Assembly (NCBI RefSeq): GCF_030272615.1
Contig: NC_081412.1
Location: 542,394,335-542,458,334, forward strand
DNA from: Cryptomeria japonica
Taxonomy: Eukaryota > Streptophyta > Pinopsida > Cupressales > Cupressaceae
DNA: 64,000 bases
Direction: 5' to 3'
In this document: piece by piece, positions 22,801 to 34,649 of the stretch
How the letters are laid out: each line of letters begins with the position of its first letter
Numbering within the stretch: position 1 is the stretch's first letter
Translations under genes and position numbers: made by a program
Notes under the pieces: generated by a model
What the model saw: the letters and a program-made list of their open reading frames with translations, nothing else
Told to the model about the DNA's origin: nothing
The model's database searches: none

Positions 22801-24428
22801 ATTATGGGTGTTTGAGATACAAAGCATACCTAAAAATAGTAAACACAATGATATGGAAAAATAGAAAGGTTACAATTAATGATCTCAGGCCAATAAATAT
22901 TAGTCAGGATAATAACATAAAAACAACAAAATAGTGATTACAAACAGTCAATAGCAGTCACAACATTAAAAGACTATTGAAATATGATGAAGACAATTGA
23001 TGCAATAATAGAAAAGTTCAACCCATAGCTATTAGACTCAAAGCCCAAATGATGATCACGTTCACAGTGATCAGGAGCATATTAATGATGATCAAACTTC
23101 TACAAGCCTATCATGAATTAAGGAGTATCATCAGCCCATCAAAGGATAGGTTTGATTTAATAATAAATGAATATAGAATATTTAACAAAGGTAGCCACTT
23201 TAAACTCAGTTTTTGTAGTCATATCAATACTCAGAGCAACATACATTGATGATAATCATGATATCAAGTGACATAGAATTGCATGAGAAATCATGGACCT
23301 TAATATGCATAATTATAAATGACTAACAAAGCCAAGATAATTTGAAAGCAAGCTTGTGGTAATGAGGTAATACAGTCCAAATATCAGAGTAACACCTTCT
23401 TTTTAGACTAGAGATAATTATACAAGGTACATAAGACCAAAATTTAACTCAAATTCATAGTTAATCAGGGTAGTCCTTAGGGGATGTAAGCATAAGAGAT
23501 CATGAAAGAATGCCATAATGCAAAGGTAAATCATATTTTATATTCATAGCCGTGAAGAAGCTTGCAGCTCCATCGAACTATCATAGACAAGCAACATCAT
23601 CAAAATAATAAAGACAACATGATCATGAGTACCAAGCACAGTAAGAGGTTTCAACTAAATGAAGACAATACCAAAATGACAAGATGTGAATACCACCCTA
23701 CTTTAGGATTTTGACAGTTTAAGGAAACTAAAGCAGTACCAAATATCAGTCAAATGTTGCAATAGGATAGTACATAGATTGAGGAAGCATGTACATAAAG
23801 GACATAGTAGAAAACTTAGAAATAATAGAGCACCATGAAGATAGTAAAAGCATGAAACCACAGTCATGCGGTGAGCACTTAAGATAATATAGGTCTAAAG
23901 AAGCCTTAATTTGTAGGAGGAATCAGGCTAGGGTTTTGATATTCATAGACAAGTCCAACTGTGGTAGTTAACATCAAAGAGATCAAATCCATTAAGTACA
24001 ACATTAAAACCCTAACAAACTCATGAATAAAGCAAAGCTTCTACGTTTTGTATCTTTCAAAAGATAAAAATGGAAGGAGCTAATACATACCATGTTGGTT
24101 ATCTTGAAAACAAGTTTGAAATCATGTAGAAAACTCCACCCTCAAGAACCAGTTCAAATCCCTCAAACCCAGTTCGAGCTCAAAGCAATTCATGCATGGA
24201 GGCCAGTGCAATTTTTTCCAAAATGATGCAAACAAATAATAAACATAGCGAGTAGGGTTTTTCTCAGGCCTTTCACATACCCTAATCTGAATTATAATGA
24301 GATTTTGATTTAAAAAAAAGTAGGCCATCTCCTATTTTTAGCTCCAAGGAATTGACTTTTAAAAGTCAATAAATCTTGTGATAAATGAAACCTTTTGAGG
24401 TTTGATACAAACAAGGAGAATTATATAA
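19823..24428 (-). other. Possible two-exon minus-strand transcription unit (noncoding or decayed)
   Basis: On the minus strand: TATATAA (24,428-24,421); an ATG ORF of 68 codons (24,328-24,122, MAYFFLNQNL...); a consensus-like donor ATG|GTATGT at 24,091/24,090; about 4.0 kb that is T-rich on this strand and nearly ORF-free; an acceptor TTGTCTTGCAG at 20,077 followed by an exon-like stretch (VLLKWEQKKLGLVIPGND); and AATAAA at 19,828-19,823. The ORF in exon 1 stops before the donor, so the spliced product would not extend it. All signals are short and could be chance. Confidence 0.25.
24351..24370. promoter_or_regulatory. Perfect 20-bp palindrome with inverted W-box cores
   Basis: ATTGACTTTTAAAAGTCAAT is its own reverse complement. 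It holds two opposed TTGACT elements, the core recognised by WRKY factors (TTGAC[CT]). It lies between a minus-strand TATA-like box at 24,421-24,428 and the ATG at 24,328, and 570 bp upstream of a plus-strand TATA box. Confidence 0.5.
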
Positions 24429-24451
24429 TGCCCTTCATACTTTTAAATAAT

Positions 24452-24640
24452 ATAATATAATATTATTAAAACAATTGTATTAATTGTTTTTTAATAATGT
24501 TTATTATATTATCTAAAAGAGGGAAATTTTTTGCATGCCCTTGTGATATTATTATTAATTTAGTTTGATATTTATTAAAATAATTTTATAATTTTTTTAT
24601 AATAATTATTAAATTAAATTATTTAAAAAGGCAAGCAAAA
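24452..24640. repeat. AT-rich hairpin-forming sequence
   Basis: ATTATTAAAACAATT pairs with AATTGTTTTTTAATAAT around 24,458-24,499 across a GTATT loop, with one extra T. Looser AT inverted repeats follow to 24,620. Confidence 0.6.
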
Positions 24641-24937
24641 GGGGATTGTATTATGCATGCATGGGAAGTGAGGCTTAAAAGGCTTTCTTGATTAAGCCTA
24701 AAATAGGGGATTTTTGGAGCAGATAGCAGCAGTTCTTCATGAACAGAGAGTCCCACTTGCATGCCCATTCAATTAAGGAGCTATTTTGGCATACAAGAAG
24801 TCATTTGGAAGCAGTTTTGCATGCTTTTATGCATGATGTTTGGTCAAATTCGACCTTGAGGAATCTCATGCAATTTTTAAAGATTGATTGTAAAATAAAA
24901 GCTAAATATATAGCCACCTATATTTAGCCCTCTCTTC

Positions 24938-25090
24938 TATAAATTCCCTTCTTTTCTTCTATTTTTCTTGGTTCTTTTCTTTTTCCAACTTGCATTGTAG
25001 CTTTGGCAAAGCTCTTTCAAGCTGAAGAGCATATTGTAGCTCAATTTTCTGGGTTTTTTAACAGCAGAGACACCTTTATTTAGCAATAAA
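24938..25090 (+). promoter_or_regulatory. LTR-like promoter: TATA box and AATAAA
   Basis: TATAAAT at 24,938-24,944 is followed by CT-rich leader-like sequence and AATAAA at 25,085-25,090. That spacing fits the U3-R layout of a plant LTR on the plus strand. LTR edges were not defined: no matching copy, TG...CA pair or TSD was found between 24,100 and 25,630. Confidence 0.4.
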
Positions 25091-25627
25091 GCAACATGTT
25101 TTACCTTCTCAAATATATGTTTTGTGTGTTTGATGAATGATTTTGATTCAATTTTTGTGATTTGATATATAAAATCCTTAAATTATGTCTCATTTATGCA
25201 CCTTTATATGAAATATTCAAAAATTAAGCAAGTTATAGGTTGTATTGAAGTATTCAGTTGCTATGGTTGTGAGAGCATGTAGTTTTCCTTCAATAACCTG
25301 AAAGACAATCTTCTTATGAAACACTTTTGTCTGATTTGAGTATAAGCTGAGTTGTGTATAAGGAAAGTTGAATTATTGAGAATTAAACAGGTTGTAGATC
25401 TTAGATAGGATATTTGGTGTATCACCTCTTTTAGGATAGTTTTTTTTAATTACATGCATTCATCCTATCCCTTTTCCCATCAAGAGTCAATTTTGTAGGA
25501 GATTCATCATATAGGAAGAAGACCTATAATCTGGAGATTCACCTTCACTTTGAGCAACCCACAAGCTCGAAGGTGTTTCCATGTTTCACAGGATAGTTGT
25601 GCTTTCAGTTTAGCATCACAGGTGTAA

Positions 25628-25845
25628 TCCTTCTAGTTTTATCTATTCTACTTTCTCTTTATCCTTATCCTTCAAATTATCTCAAGAAGGCCCATTAACA
25701 TGTCCTATAAGTGTGTTTATTATCATAGTATATTTTTAAAATACTATTTTTTATTTATAGAGTTTGGGATAACATCTAATTTAATAATTATATAGGTTAA
25801 GTTACAAAAGAGTGAGGGGCACATGAGATCAACATGACACAATAC
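25628..25845 (+). repeat. 219-bp direct repeat, right copy
   Basis: Partner of 19,472-19,690; the two copies bracket 5.9 kb of ORF-poor DNA. Confidence 0.85.
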
Positions 25846-26409
25846 AATAACTAGTTCAAGCTATTGAGATTCACTTTCTAGTTGGTCAAAGAGAGGCATA
25901 ATGTTTCATTAATACTCTTTGCTACATAGATGTAAATATTTTGTATGCCTTTTTTGACACATTCATAATAATAAGTCTAGTTATATATTGTTGAAATTTT
26001 GTAGTCTGATTAACAATATTTGCCTCATGACACTATATGACATTTTTATGACATTATGTATGCCTTCATGGCCTTATCAAGATCAATATATATATATATA
26101 AATATTTTGCATGCATTCATAGCTTCAATGGTATTAATGGTTTGTACATGTTTTATCTCTTATTATTTCCCTACGCCTCTCCCTCTCTCATATATGTATG
26201 GTGAGAATAAGGGTTGAATCTACTATATGAAATAACATTATACAAGTGTCATGCATACGTGAAGTATTCATCATGGCTAATGTGAATCAAACTCCCATAA
26301 ATATGTGCATAGTCTTCTTATCCATATTGTGTGGTTAGTGAAATTCAATCTTGTGCATGATCATGACCTTTATAAGAAGGTTACAATTAAATCTATCATT
26401 ATGTTATAT
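25846..26409. other. No gene seen
   Basis: AT-rich sequence with a short (TA)n run near 26,086-26,100. No coding signature. Confidence 0.5.
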
Positions 26410-29016
26410 GATTTTTGTATGGAGAAAAGACACGTCTATTTGTAGGTCAAGAGGAACATTATTAGGCCCCATAAAATTTGAGAGCTACTTCATCAAAGTT
26501 TTGTAGCTTCATGCTCTTAATCTCTTAAGAGACTATTTTAAAATAATACATGTAGACCAAATAAATCAAAATGGTGAGGGAACAAAATAGGCCCTCCTCT
26601 ATCATTTATCCATCCTAATGTGTTGGTATGATTGGTTTGATCCCTCAATGCAAATATGGCTTTTAGAAATGATACACTAAATGCCACTAAGGCAATTTGC
26701 AAGAATGCATTCATTGTTGGTGTATATGGTGAAAATGGATACAACAATGATGAAAGAGTAAATGAATTCAACCACAAAAACCCTAGCCTAACAACAACAA
26801 AGATCCACCATAACATATGAAGATTACCTAAGACAATGGAAATCAAATGAAATCGCAAAGATTATACCATCACATGTCCAATAGGGTTTGGATCTCCATT
26901 CTTCCTATCTCCATTGATCTTGCTTGATATATTTGCTCTCAGATTTTATGTGCACATGAGCTCAACAAAGAACGGAAATGTGGTTGCAAGTAGGATCTCA
27001 TATGAAAAGCGTAGTGTAGTCAAGTACATAAATCGATTAGCTAGGGTTTGATAATGAAGGAAGCATCTCCTTATATAGAAAACACTATATGAAATGGAGG
27101 GATAAGATTTAGAGGTGTAAAAGAGGTCGGCTATGATTAGAGGGTAGGTAAAGAAAATAAGAAAATAATGAGAGGGTAGGTAGTGTATGAATTAAGAGAT
27201 GAATGACATGTGTCATAGGTAGAAAAGGTTAATGAATTAATTAAATAAATAAAGATTTATCTAATTAATAGAAGAAGTGGGATAATTAAATAAATAAAAT
27301 ATTTATTTAATTTAAGAAAAGGATAATTTAAATAAATAAATGTATTTATTTAAATGAGAAATAAGGCTAGAAGAGGATAAATGAATTAATTAAATAAATA
27401 AAGATTTATTTAATTAATAGAAGAATTTGGCTTAAATAATTAAATAAATAAAGATATTTATTTAATTAGACATGACAATTTTAGGTGTCTACAGTTGGCA
27501 CAATAAAATGGTTTCAAATTTATGAAAACCAAGAGAGGTTTTTACACAAGGAACCCACATCCACTTGTAAGTCCAAATAAAACATTCTTAGATCGCATGA
27601 ACTTTGGTAACTACTTCATCAAAGTTTGGCATTTTTTTACTCTTAGGTATTTTAAGAGACTTTGATAGAATTATGTATCTTTGATTGATTGAGACCCCTA
27701 GAGAATGAAATGGGGTCTCCCTATAATTCACTCATCCACCCCAACATATTAATGTAGTTGATCCAACCCCATGATGCAAAGAAGGCAACATATAACTCAT
27801 AGAAACTAAAGCATTTTGTAAGAATGTATTCAATATATACATGGTTGAATTGTTTTGAGTTTAAAAAATTTGAGAGATATTTTGGAGGGACCCCACATCT
27901 GTATGCAGGTCTAGATGAAACATTCTTAGGCCTTACAAATTATTAAAAATACTCTGTCAAAGTTTGGTAGTTTTTTTCTCTTGGGTCTCTTTAGAGACAT
28001 TGTTAAAAATACATAGCCCAAAAGGATCAAGATATTTGGAGATCATAAAAAGGAATTACCTAGCATTCACCTATCTACCACAATGTTTTGACATAGTTGA
28101 TTCAACCCCATGGTGCACAAAGAACATAAATTTGGCCCTTGAAAAAATACCCTAGATTTCATTAAGCCATTTTGTAAGAATACATTCCTTGTTTCATAAT
28201 CAAAAGATTTCAAATCGAGAAAAATAAAAGAGGTTATTATGAATAAACCCCACATATAGTTTTAGGTCTATAAAAATTATTTGTATGGACCCCATGAAAT
28301 TTGAAAACTACTTCATCAAAATTTGTTAATTATTTTATTCTCGGATATTTTATGAGATCTTTTTAAAACCATGTATCCTAGAAGGATTGAGACACCTAGG
28401 GAATGAAATGGTGCTTCCCATAACATTAACCTACCCTCTATGTGTTAGTCTAGTTGATTTGGTCTCATTATATGAAGAATAGAAAATATGGCTCTTGGCA
28501 ACTTTGCATTAAATTCCATTAAGACATTGCAAGAATGCATTCATATTTGCACAATTAATGTTTTTTATGAAAATTTATATCTTATTATGGAGAGACCCCA
28601 TGTCCACTTGTAGATATAGAAGGAATATTCTTAAGCTCCAAAAACTCCAAGAACTACTTTGTCAAAGTTTGATATTTTTTTTTCTCTCAAGTCCTTTAAG
28701 AGACTTTTCTAGAACCATATAGCTTAGATGGATTGAGACACTTGGGAAATGAAATAGGGCCTCCTTGTGCCATTCAAGCTCCCACCCCAACATGACAACA
28801 TAGTTACTTCGGTCCCACAATGTGAGTAATGCAAAATATGACAACAATATTATGTTGAACATAAATGAGGCAATTTGCAAGAATGTGTTTGTTATTTTTA
28901 TGATCAAAATATTTTGAGTTGTAAAGAAATATGAGATAATATTATGGAGGGACCCTGCATCAACCTATAACTCTAGACAAAATATTTTATAGGCTCTATG
29001 AACTTTGAGAACTACT
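26410..29016. repeat. Tandem array, about 350 bp per unit (left part)
   Basis: Diverged head-to-tail units. A marker box (CTACTTCATCAAAGTTTGG-like) falls at 26,485, 27,611, 27,952, 28,308, 28,654 and 29,012. After removing the 778 bp of solo LTR plus TSD, spacings are 348, 341, 356, 346 and 358. Other recurring phrases in order are AGAAGGATTGAGACA, ATATGGCTCTTGGCAAC, GCAAGAATGCATTCATTGTT and GGACCCCACAT. The array continues at 62,652 beyond element A. Confidence 0.85.
26721..27493 (-). mobile_element. Solo LTR of the A/B family, minus orientation, TSD GTTGG
   Basis: On the minus strand it begins TGTAGACACCTAAAATTGTC (27,493) and ends CCATATACA (26,721). GTTGG flanks both sides (26,716-26,720 and 27,494-27,498). 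CTATATAAG lies at 27,078-27,070, with AT palindromes in U3. It resembles the LTR of element B (58,065-58,830) more than those of A, for example AACCCTATTGGACATGTGAT. Removing it restores the ATTCATTGTTGGCACAAT phrase of the tandem array. It marks a past element removed by LTR-LTR recombination. Confidence 0.92.
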
Positions 29017-29781
29017 TGTAGACACCTAAAATTGTCTTGTCTGATTAAATAACTATTTTTGTTTATTTAATTTTTTTTACATTAAGTCTTCTATTAATTA
29101 AATAAATATGTATTTATTTAATCAATTCATTAATCCTCTTCTAAACCTTTCCTCATTTAAATAAATACTTTTATTTATTTAAATTATCTTTCTCTCAAAT
29201 TAAATAAATACTTTTATTTATTTAATTATCACTTTTCTTCTATTAATTAAATAAATCTTTATGTATTTAATTATTTCATTAGCCTTTTTTACCCATGACA
29301 CATGTCATTCATCTCTTAGTTCCTACACCACCTACCCCTTATTATTTTCTTATTTCCTCTACCTACCCTTTAATCTTAGCCGACCATTTACCTCTTCACC
29401 TTTTAATCGTATCCCTCCATTTTCCTAAAGTGTTCTCTATATAAGAGGATACTCTCCTTCATTATCAAAAACCTAATCAATCTTATGCAATCAAGCCTTC
29501 TTGCTCGAGCTATCAACCACAATCCATTCTTCATTGAGCTCTTATGCACACATAAAATTTGAGAGCAAATATATTAAACAAGATCAATGGAGATAGGAAA
29601 CAATGGAGATTGAAACCCTACTTGAGATTGAATGGTAATATTGATTTATTTTGATGATTTGCATGATCTTAGGTGTCTCTATTGGTGTATGGTAGATGTT
29701 TCATCGTAGGACTTAGATTGTTTGTGGTTGAATTTTATGGTTTTACAATAGGTTTTCACTATCCATTTTTTATCGTATACA
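29017..29781 (+). mobile_element. 5' LTR of element A
   Basis: 765 bp, TGTAGACACC...CGTATACA. U3 begins with AT-rich palindromes (29,040-29,260); TATATAAG lies at 29,438-29,445; R/U5 contains GCACACATAAAATTTGAGAG and GATCAATGGAGATAGGA. Same subfamily as the 61,926 LTR (AACCCTACTTGA, TGCATGATCTTAGGT). Confidence 0.92.
29438..29445 (+). promoter_or_regulatory. TATA box of 5' LTR (A)
   Basis: TATATAAG, the expected core promoter of the U3 region. The equivalent is TATAAG in the 3' LTR (62,305), TATATAAG in the B 3' LTR (58,486) and CTATATAAG in the solo LTR. Confidence 0.8.
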
Positions 29782-29782
29782 T

Positions 29783-29802
29783 TTTGACACGATAGGTAGG
29801 GG
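29783..29802 (+). other. Candidate degraded primer binding site
   Basis: Directly after the LTR end, TTTGACACGATAGGTAGGGGA resembles a decayed form of the tRNA-Asp type site used by many plant Tat/Athila elements (TGGCGCCGTTGCCGGGGA): shared GGGGA end and several C-to-T or G-to-A differences. Position is right; the match is weak. Confidence 0.3.
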
Positions 29803-29879
29803 ACTCTTTTCCCTTGTACTTCTAACATTTTATTTGTAGATCTAGATTTTTTGTGAAGTTGCAGGTCATATTTGCAACG

Positions 29880-30310
29880 ATTTTGAGTTATTCTACGTTT
29901 GTGACTGATTTTTCTGCGTCTATGTTTTGATTCCACGTTTGTGCTTTTTGTTTTTGTGTTTTTGTTTTTCTATCGGTTTTGTAGGTCCTAGATCCTGAAA
30001 CAGTATCTGTGCATTATATTTTTGCGTATGCGATCATTAATCGTGTTTGTGCTACATCTTTTTGCGTTTCTATAGTTTCTGTTTGATTGCAAGTGCAGGT
30101 TTCAGAAATCACGTCTGTGATTCATATTTTCACCTTTTGGCCCAAAAATCGTGTCTTTGTCGATTATTTTTGTGTTTTTGTTGTTCATCTATTTTGCAGG
30201 CTCCAAATCTGTGATTTCGTGTCTGCATTTCACCTTTTCGCGTCTGTGTTCAAAAATCATGTCTACGTTTGGTATAATCGCATTTGCGTTCGGTTTGTGA
30301 CATCTTTTTC
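29880..30310 (+). repeat. Periodic leader array 1 of A (4 blocks of 108 bp)
   Basis: Degenerate motif with core GTCTGTGT/GTTTGTGC/ATCTGTGC at 29,897, 29,918, 29,937, 29,958; 30,005, 30,026, 30,045, 30,066; 30,113, (one degenerate), 30,153, 30,174; and 30,221, 30,242, 30,261, 30,282. Spacing within a block is 21-19-21; block starts are exactly 108 apart. Confidence 0.8.
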
Positions 30311-30790
30311 ATTTTTTTTTAGGTTTTTCAAATTTCATTTTATCTGAACCCCTTGCTTGGACTAACAAAGTGGTGTAGTTGTTAAAAAGAGCAAATACCG
30401 TATTGTCAAAGGCCCCCCTTTTCACATTTGGATTTGGATTTTTAAAATTTACCTAACTAGTGTGCTTGCAGGTGGGGGTAATCTATCAAAACTACTAATC
30501 ATTTGTTGTAGGAGTAATATAGGTGTGTGTCTTTGGATTTTTAGTTTAATTAGGGTCACATCTCTTTTCATTTGGGGTTAAAGAACTTGCTTGAAGTGTT
30601 TGGTGCTCTTTGCATATTTTATGTTTATAATCCTAGAGTTGATAACAAAAGTATCCTCTCCTCTCGCCTTCCATTGGACCTTGGGTGTAAGAGAAGTTGT
30701 TATCATCTTCTATTTAGGTAGGAGGGCCTGTCTCCTGGGTATCCCATAAGGCCAAGTGAGAGAGCATGAGCCAGTCATTACTTCTTCTGC

Positions 30791-30806
30791 CCACTATATA
30801 AATTAA
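30791..30806 (+). promoter_or_regulatory. TATA-like box inside leader (A)
   Basis: CCCACTATATAAATTA. The same place in B's leader reads ACCACTATAAATAACT (43,121). A conserved TATA-like box about 1.4 kb before gag could be an internal promoter; this is inference. Confidence 0.35.
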
Positions 30807-31439
30807 TACGTTAGGCGAAAGCCACGACGCCTTGGTGACATGTATCTACACTAACAATACTCCCCAGTATCTACACTATGTGTACACACTCGTGTGGAGA
30901 ATGAGGAGTGGGTCCTTAAATGAGTTGTCATCGCATGGGTAGACACCAAGTATTGCAGAAGTTCCCCACTAAACATCTTTGTTGTAGAGGCCAAAAATCC
31001 TTACATTTGATGGTTGTGGGGATCATACCCCATAGATACCCCTCATGTACCCTTTCATGTTGAGACATGAATCCCTCATTTGATCTTTGATCTTTTGAGG
31101 TAAGAGAATCTGGTATGCCCGAGAAGTGAGTGTCATGGTGGGGGAGCCAGTGCTACTAGAATCTCTAGTTGTTCACTTGTTTGAGGTATTTCTATGTCGC
31201 AGGGGCCCCATTGAGTGGTTTCTCTTTCCAGCCTAGGTTGTGCATGTTTTCAAGTGTCTTCAATTTGTGCTATACCAGTGAAAATATTTTGAACATACAT
31301 AAAATATTTTGGACAAACACACCTTCAGACATTATGTCTTCATTATTTGTTGTTTTTTCTTGCCACAAAAACATTTAACATTGAAGTATGGTCACATTCA
31401 ATAACTTCACATTTGGACAAAATCATACATTTTATCAGA

Positions 31440-31745
31440 AACAACGTCTGTGATAGTTTAAACCGTGTTTGGGTTGGGAAATCGCATCTACGTGGAGTAG
31501 ATTCACGTTTTTGTCTAAGAGAATTAGCATTATTAGTGCAACATATTTTATATCGTGTCTTTGTTCCTTGCAATCACGTCTGGGTTGAGAAAATGTGTTT
31601 GCGTAGGGTAGAATCACGTTTTTTGTCAGAAAGCAAAAACATTGTCAAAACAACAGTTAAAACAACGTCTGCGTCATTTAAAACTGCATTTGTGATAAAA
31701 AAAAAACACGTCTATGTAAGACAATTTCATATCTATGTTTCGAAA
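31440..31745 (+). repeat. Periodic leader array 2 of A (3 blocks of 110 bp)
   Basis: Motif copies at 31,446, 31,467, 31,486, 31,507; 31,557, 31,578, 31,597, 31,618; 31,667, 31,688, 31,710, 31,731. Spacing 21-19-21 (last block 21-22-21), blocks 110-111 apart. A 158-codon ORF (31,347-31,823) overlaps, but the 110-bp period is not a multiple of three. Confidence 0.8.
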
Positions 31746-32210
31746 CAACATTTTGCAAAACTTGAAAAGAGAAAAATGGGCTTAAGTTTGAGAGTTAAAG
31801 AGTTTCTAAGGCATTTTCTATAGGGCTTCATCATTTTTAGTCAACCAGTCTTGGTCTCATATTTGTCCATCATTTGCCTTCATTTGCATATTCCAAACTA
31901 GAGTCAAAAGTTTGCTTTGTTGTCCTCATCATATCTTGCAAAATTGTTACAACACATCACTAAGTGGTTCCCACATTATATCTATCATCTTAGGGTCCCA
32001 TTTGGTCATCTTTAGTCAAGGTCAACTTACCTCATCAAGAGATCTATCGTCTCTTTGGAAGCCACACCTTACTTTAGATTACACATATCTTGAACTTACA
32101 TTTTTGGACATTGCAAGATAGCCCTAGATTCTTTCCATTACATATCCTTTCTTGGTCTTCCATAGTCTTCACATTTCCTTCCATCTTTCATTTTATCCAA
32201 GGTCAAGTTC

Positions 32211-34637
32211 ATGGTTGAAACCCATTCCCAAAGGTCTAGAAGAGAAGCCGAAGAAGCTCTAAGATCTCTCAACATGAGTACCTATGAGTTTGATGGAGAT
32301 GAATTTTACAATCCATTTGACAATCACAATAATATACCAGACAATGACAATGAAAACAACAATGATAATGAAAATGCATCTATCACTTCCGCATACATTG
32401 AAGAGAATATCATAGATCTAAGGTTCAATAGATTGGTTGAGGAAATCATGAGAAGAGATAGACAATACTTCCTTCAAGTCATGGCGTAAAGTGGAATAAA
32501 GCTACCTCACGACTTTGATGTGTAACAAATTATAGAGGAGGACCCCAATCAAGGAAATCAAATAAATGCAAATCCTAGAGGACATAATGGTGGTAATAGG
32601 AGAGAGCGTTTTGTGCCTGAGTCACCTTCATCCTTATTTCAAAAACCAGAAGTTCCCAATACCTATGCTCATGATAATTTTACTAGGAACTCCCATGAAA
32701 AACCCCACAATCATCCTTTCCCATGGAGGATAACTACCACTACACATGCTCATGATGATACCCAAGATCATACCAATGCATACAACTACACTCAAGAAAA
32801 CATTCAAAATCATGACACGAAGAGACCCCGCGTCAGATTTGGGGGCAATATCTAAGATCACTCTTATGATACCTCTTATCCTCATGGTCATGATATGTAT
32901 CAACCTAGACCTATTTCTCCTCATTACAACACCATTCCAGGTGGTCCATATGAAAACTATAACTATGTTCCTCCTCCATATGAACACATCTATAATCAAT
33001 ACCATCCATACATGCACTATATACCTCCTCCTCCTTTCGGTGGCTTGGGCATGGGACTAGCTCAAAGAGAAAAGATACCACCCAAGAATGAATTGCAACA
33101 AAAATTCAAGGATTTGCAAAAGCAAATGGTTGACATGAATACACCAAAGCAACATTACACAATGAAAGACATATGTCCTTAACCATTTGATAGAAGCATT
33201 CCAATGCCTCCATTTCCTCCATATTTTGTGACACCAAAATTTGACAAGTATAAAGGAAAAGGGGATCCTAAGGCTCACATAAGAGAATTTTTCATAGCTT
33301 GCATTGAGGTAGCAGGAGAAGAAACATACTTAATGAGATTGTTCCCACAAAGATTAGGTGGAAAAGCTATGGAATGTTTCTCCCAACTTCCACCTAGAAT
33401 CAAATCATGGAGTGATCTAGTAGAGACTTTCATACAACACTTTTCATATAACATTGAAACAGATGTGTCAGTGACCACCTTGTGCAATACTAAGAAGAAA
33501 AATGGGGAATATTTTGCTTCATTCTTACAATGATGGAGAGGTCTTGCTAGTCGATGTTCTTGTGATATTCCACAAAAACAAATGGTAGAAATGTTCACTC
33601 AAAATGCCAACAAGGATATTGGATATGAGATAAGAAAGACTTGTTTGTCTACCTTCAAGGAAGTCATAGAAAAATGATTGGCAACTGAGAAAGTCCTTAT
33701 TGAACAAGGCATCATTAAGATATTCAAAGAAAACAATGAAGAATCAAATGGGAAAGCCAAACCCTACATTTGGAACAAGAATAAGAACACAGTCAATGAT
33801 GGGGTAGTAGATGCAAATGTTATAAAACCAAAAGTAACTTTCCCCGGTGCAAGTTCATCCAGTACAAGAAATCAAAGGCCATCAAAGCCTCAAAGGAAAT
33901 ACACTCCATTGGGAGAGCCACTTGAGATGACATTCAAGAAATTGGTTGTAGACAAGCTCATAACACTACCAGATAATCCACCTTATGAACCAAAAGTAAA
34001 ACTTGCATGGTGGAATGATGATGAGTATTGTGAGTATCACAAGAGCAAAGGACACAAAACTAACAATTATCACAGATTGAAGGATGTTATACAAGATCTT
34101 ATTGACAAGGGTGACATAGAATTTGATGGTCATACCTCCAATGAGGAACATATGATGTTTAAGGAGCCATTCCCTAAACATGATAAAGGAAAAGCCAAAA
34201 CAAATAATCAAGCAAATTGTACTAAAATGTCCTATGATTATGACTCGACTGTTAACCACATTTCAGTGGACAATTATGTTTCTACCATTATCATAAAGGA
34301 CAAAACTCCTGAAGGTTATACCCAAAGGAGTAAAGTATTTTTAAAAGGCATTGGACCATCTTCCTCATCCTCTAAAGATGAAACCTTTGAATGTAATGTC
34401 ACAACCCATGGAGGTGAAGTCACCTTGCAAGGTATTCCATCTAAGACCACAACTTCATCATCTACCAAGAATGAGTATGACCTTTTAGATCAGTCAGGGA
34501 AGACACCCGTCCTCATTTCTATCCTTGAGATTTTGCGTATATCCCCTTCACATAAGGCCATTCTTGACAAAGCATTGAGAGAGACCTCTGTACCCATTGA
34601 TATGAATGTGGACCAGTTTCAAGCCATGGTGAGATAA
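32211..34637 (+). pseudogene. gag of element A (stops in frame)
   Basis: Gag structural polyprotein. ATG at 32,211 (MVETHSQRSRREAEEALRSL; B starts MVQTHSQKSRREAKEAQESA). The N-terminal region is Asn/Asp-rich, then Tyr/Pro-rich (32,895-33,060). The gag domain lies at 33,204-33,660: PKFDKYKGKGDPKAHIREFF, YLMRLFPQRLGGKAM, FSQLPPRIKSW. Zinc knuckle near 34,029-34,075 reads CEYHKSKGHKTNNYH, where B has GNCH, so the last Cys became Tyr. Frame 3 is kept throughout, broken only by stops (for example 32,487, 33,181, 33,531, 33,675), which suggests decay mainly by point mutation. Confidence 0.88.
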
Positions 34638-34649
34638 ATTTCCACTCCA

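Noticed and set aside
31347-31823. 158-codon plus-strand ORF in A's leader
   Set aside because: It overlaps the 110-bp periodic array. 110 is not a multiple of three, so the repeats are read in different frames; B has no counterpart ORF.
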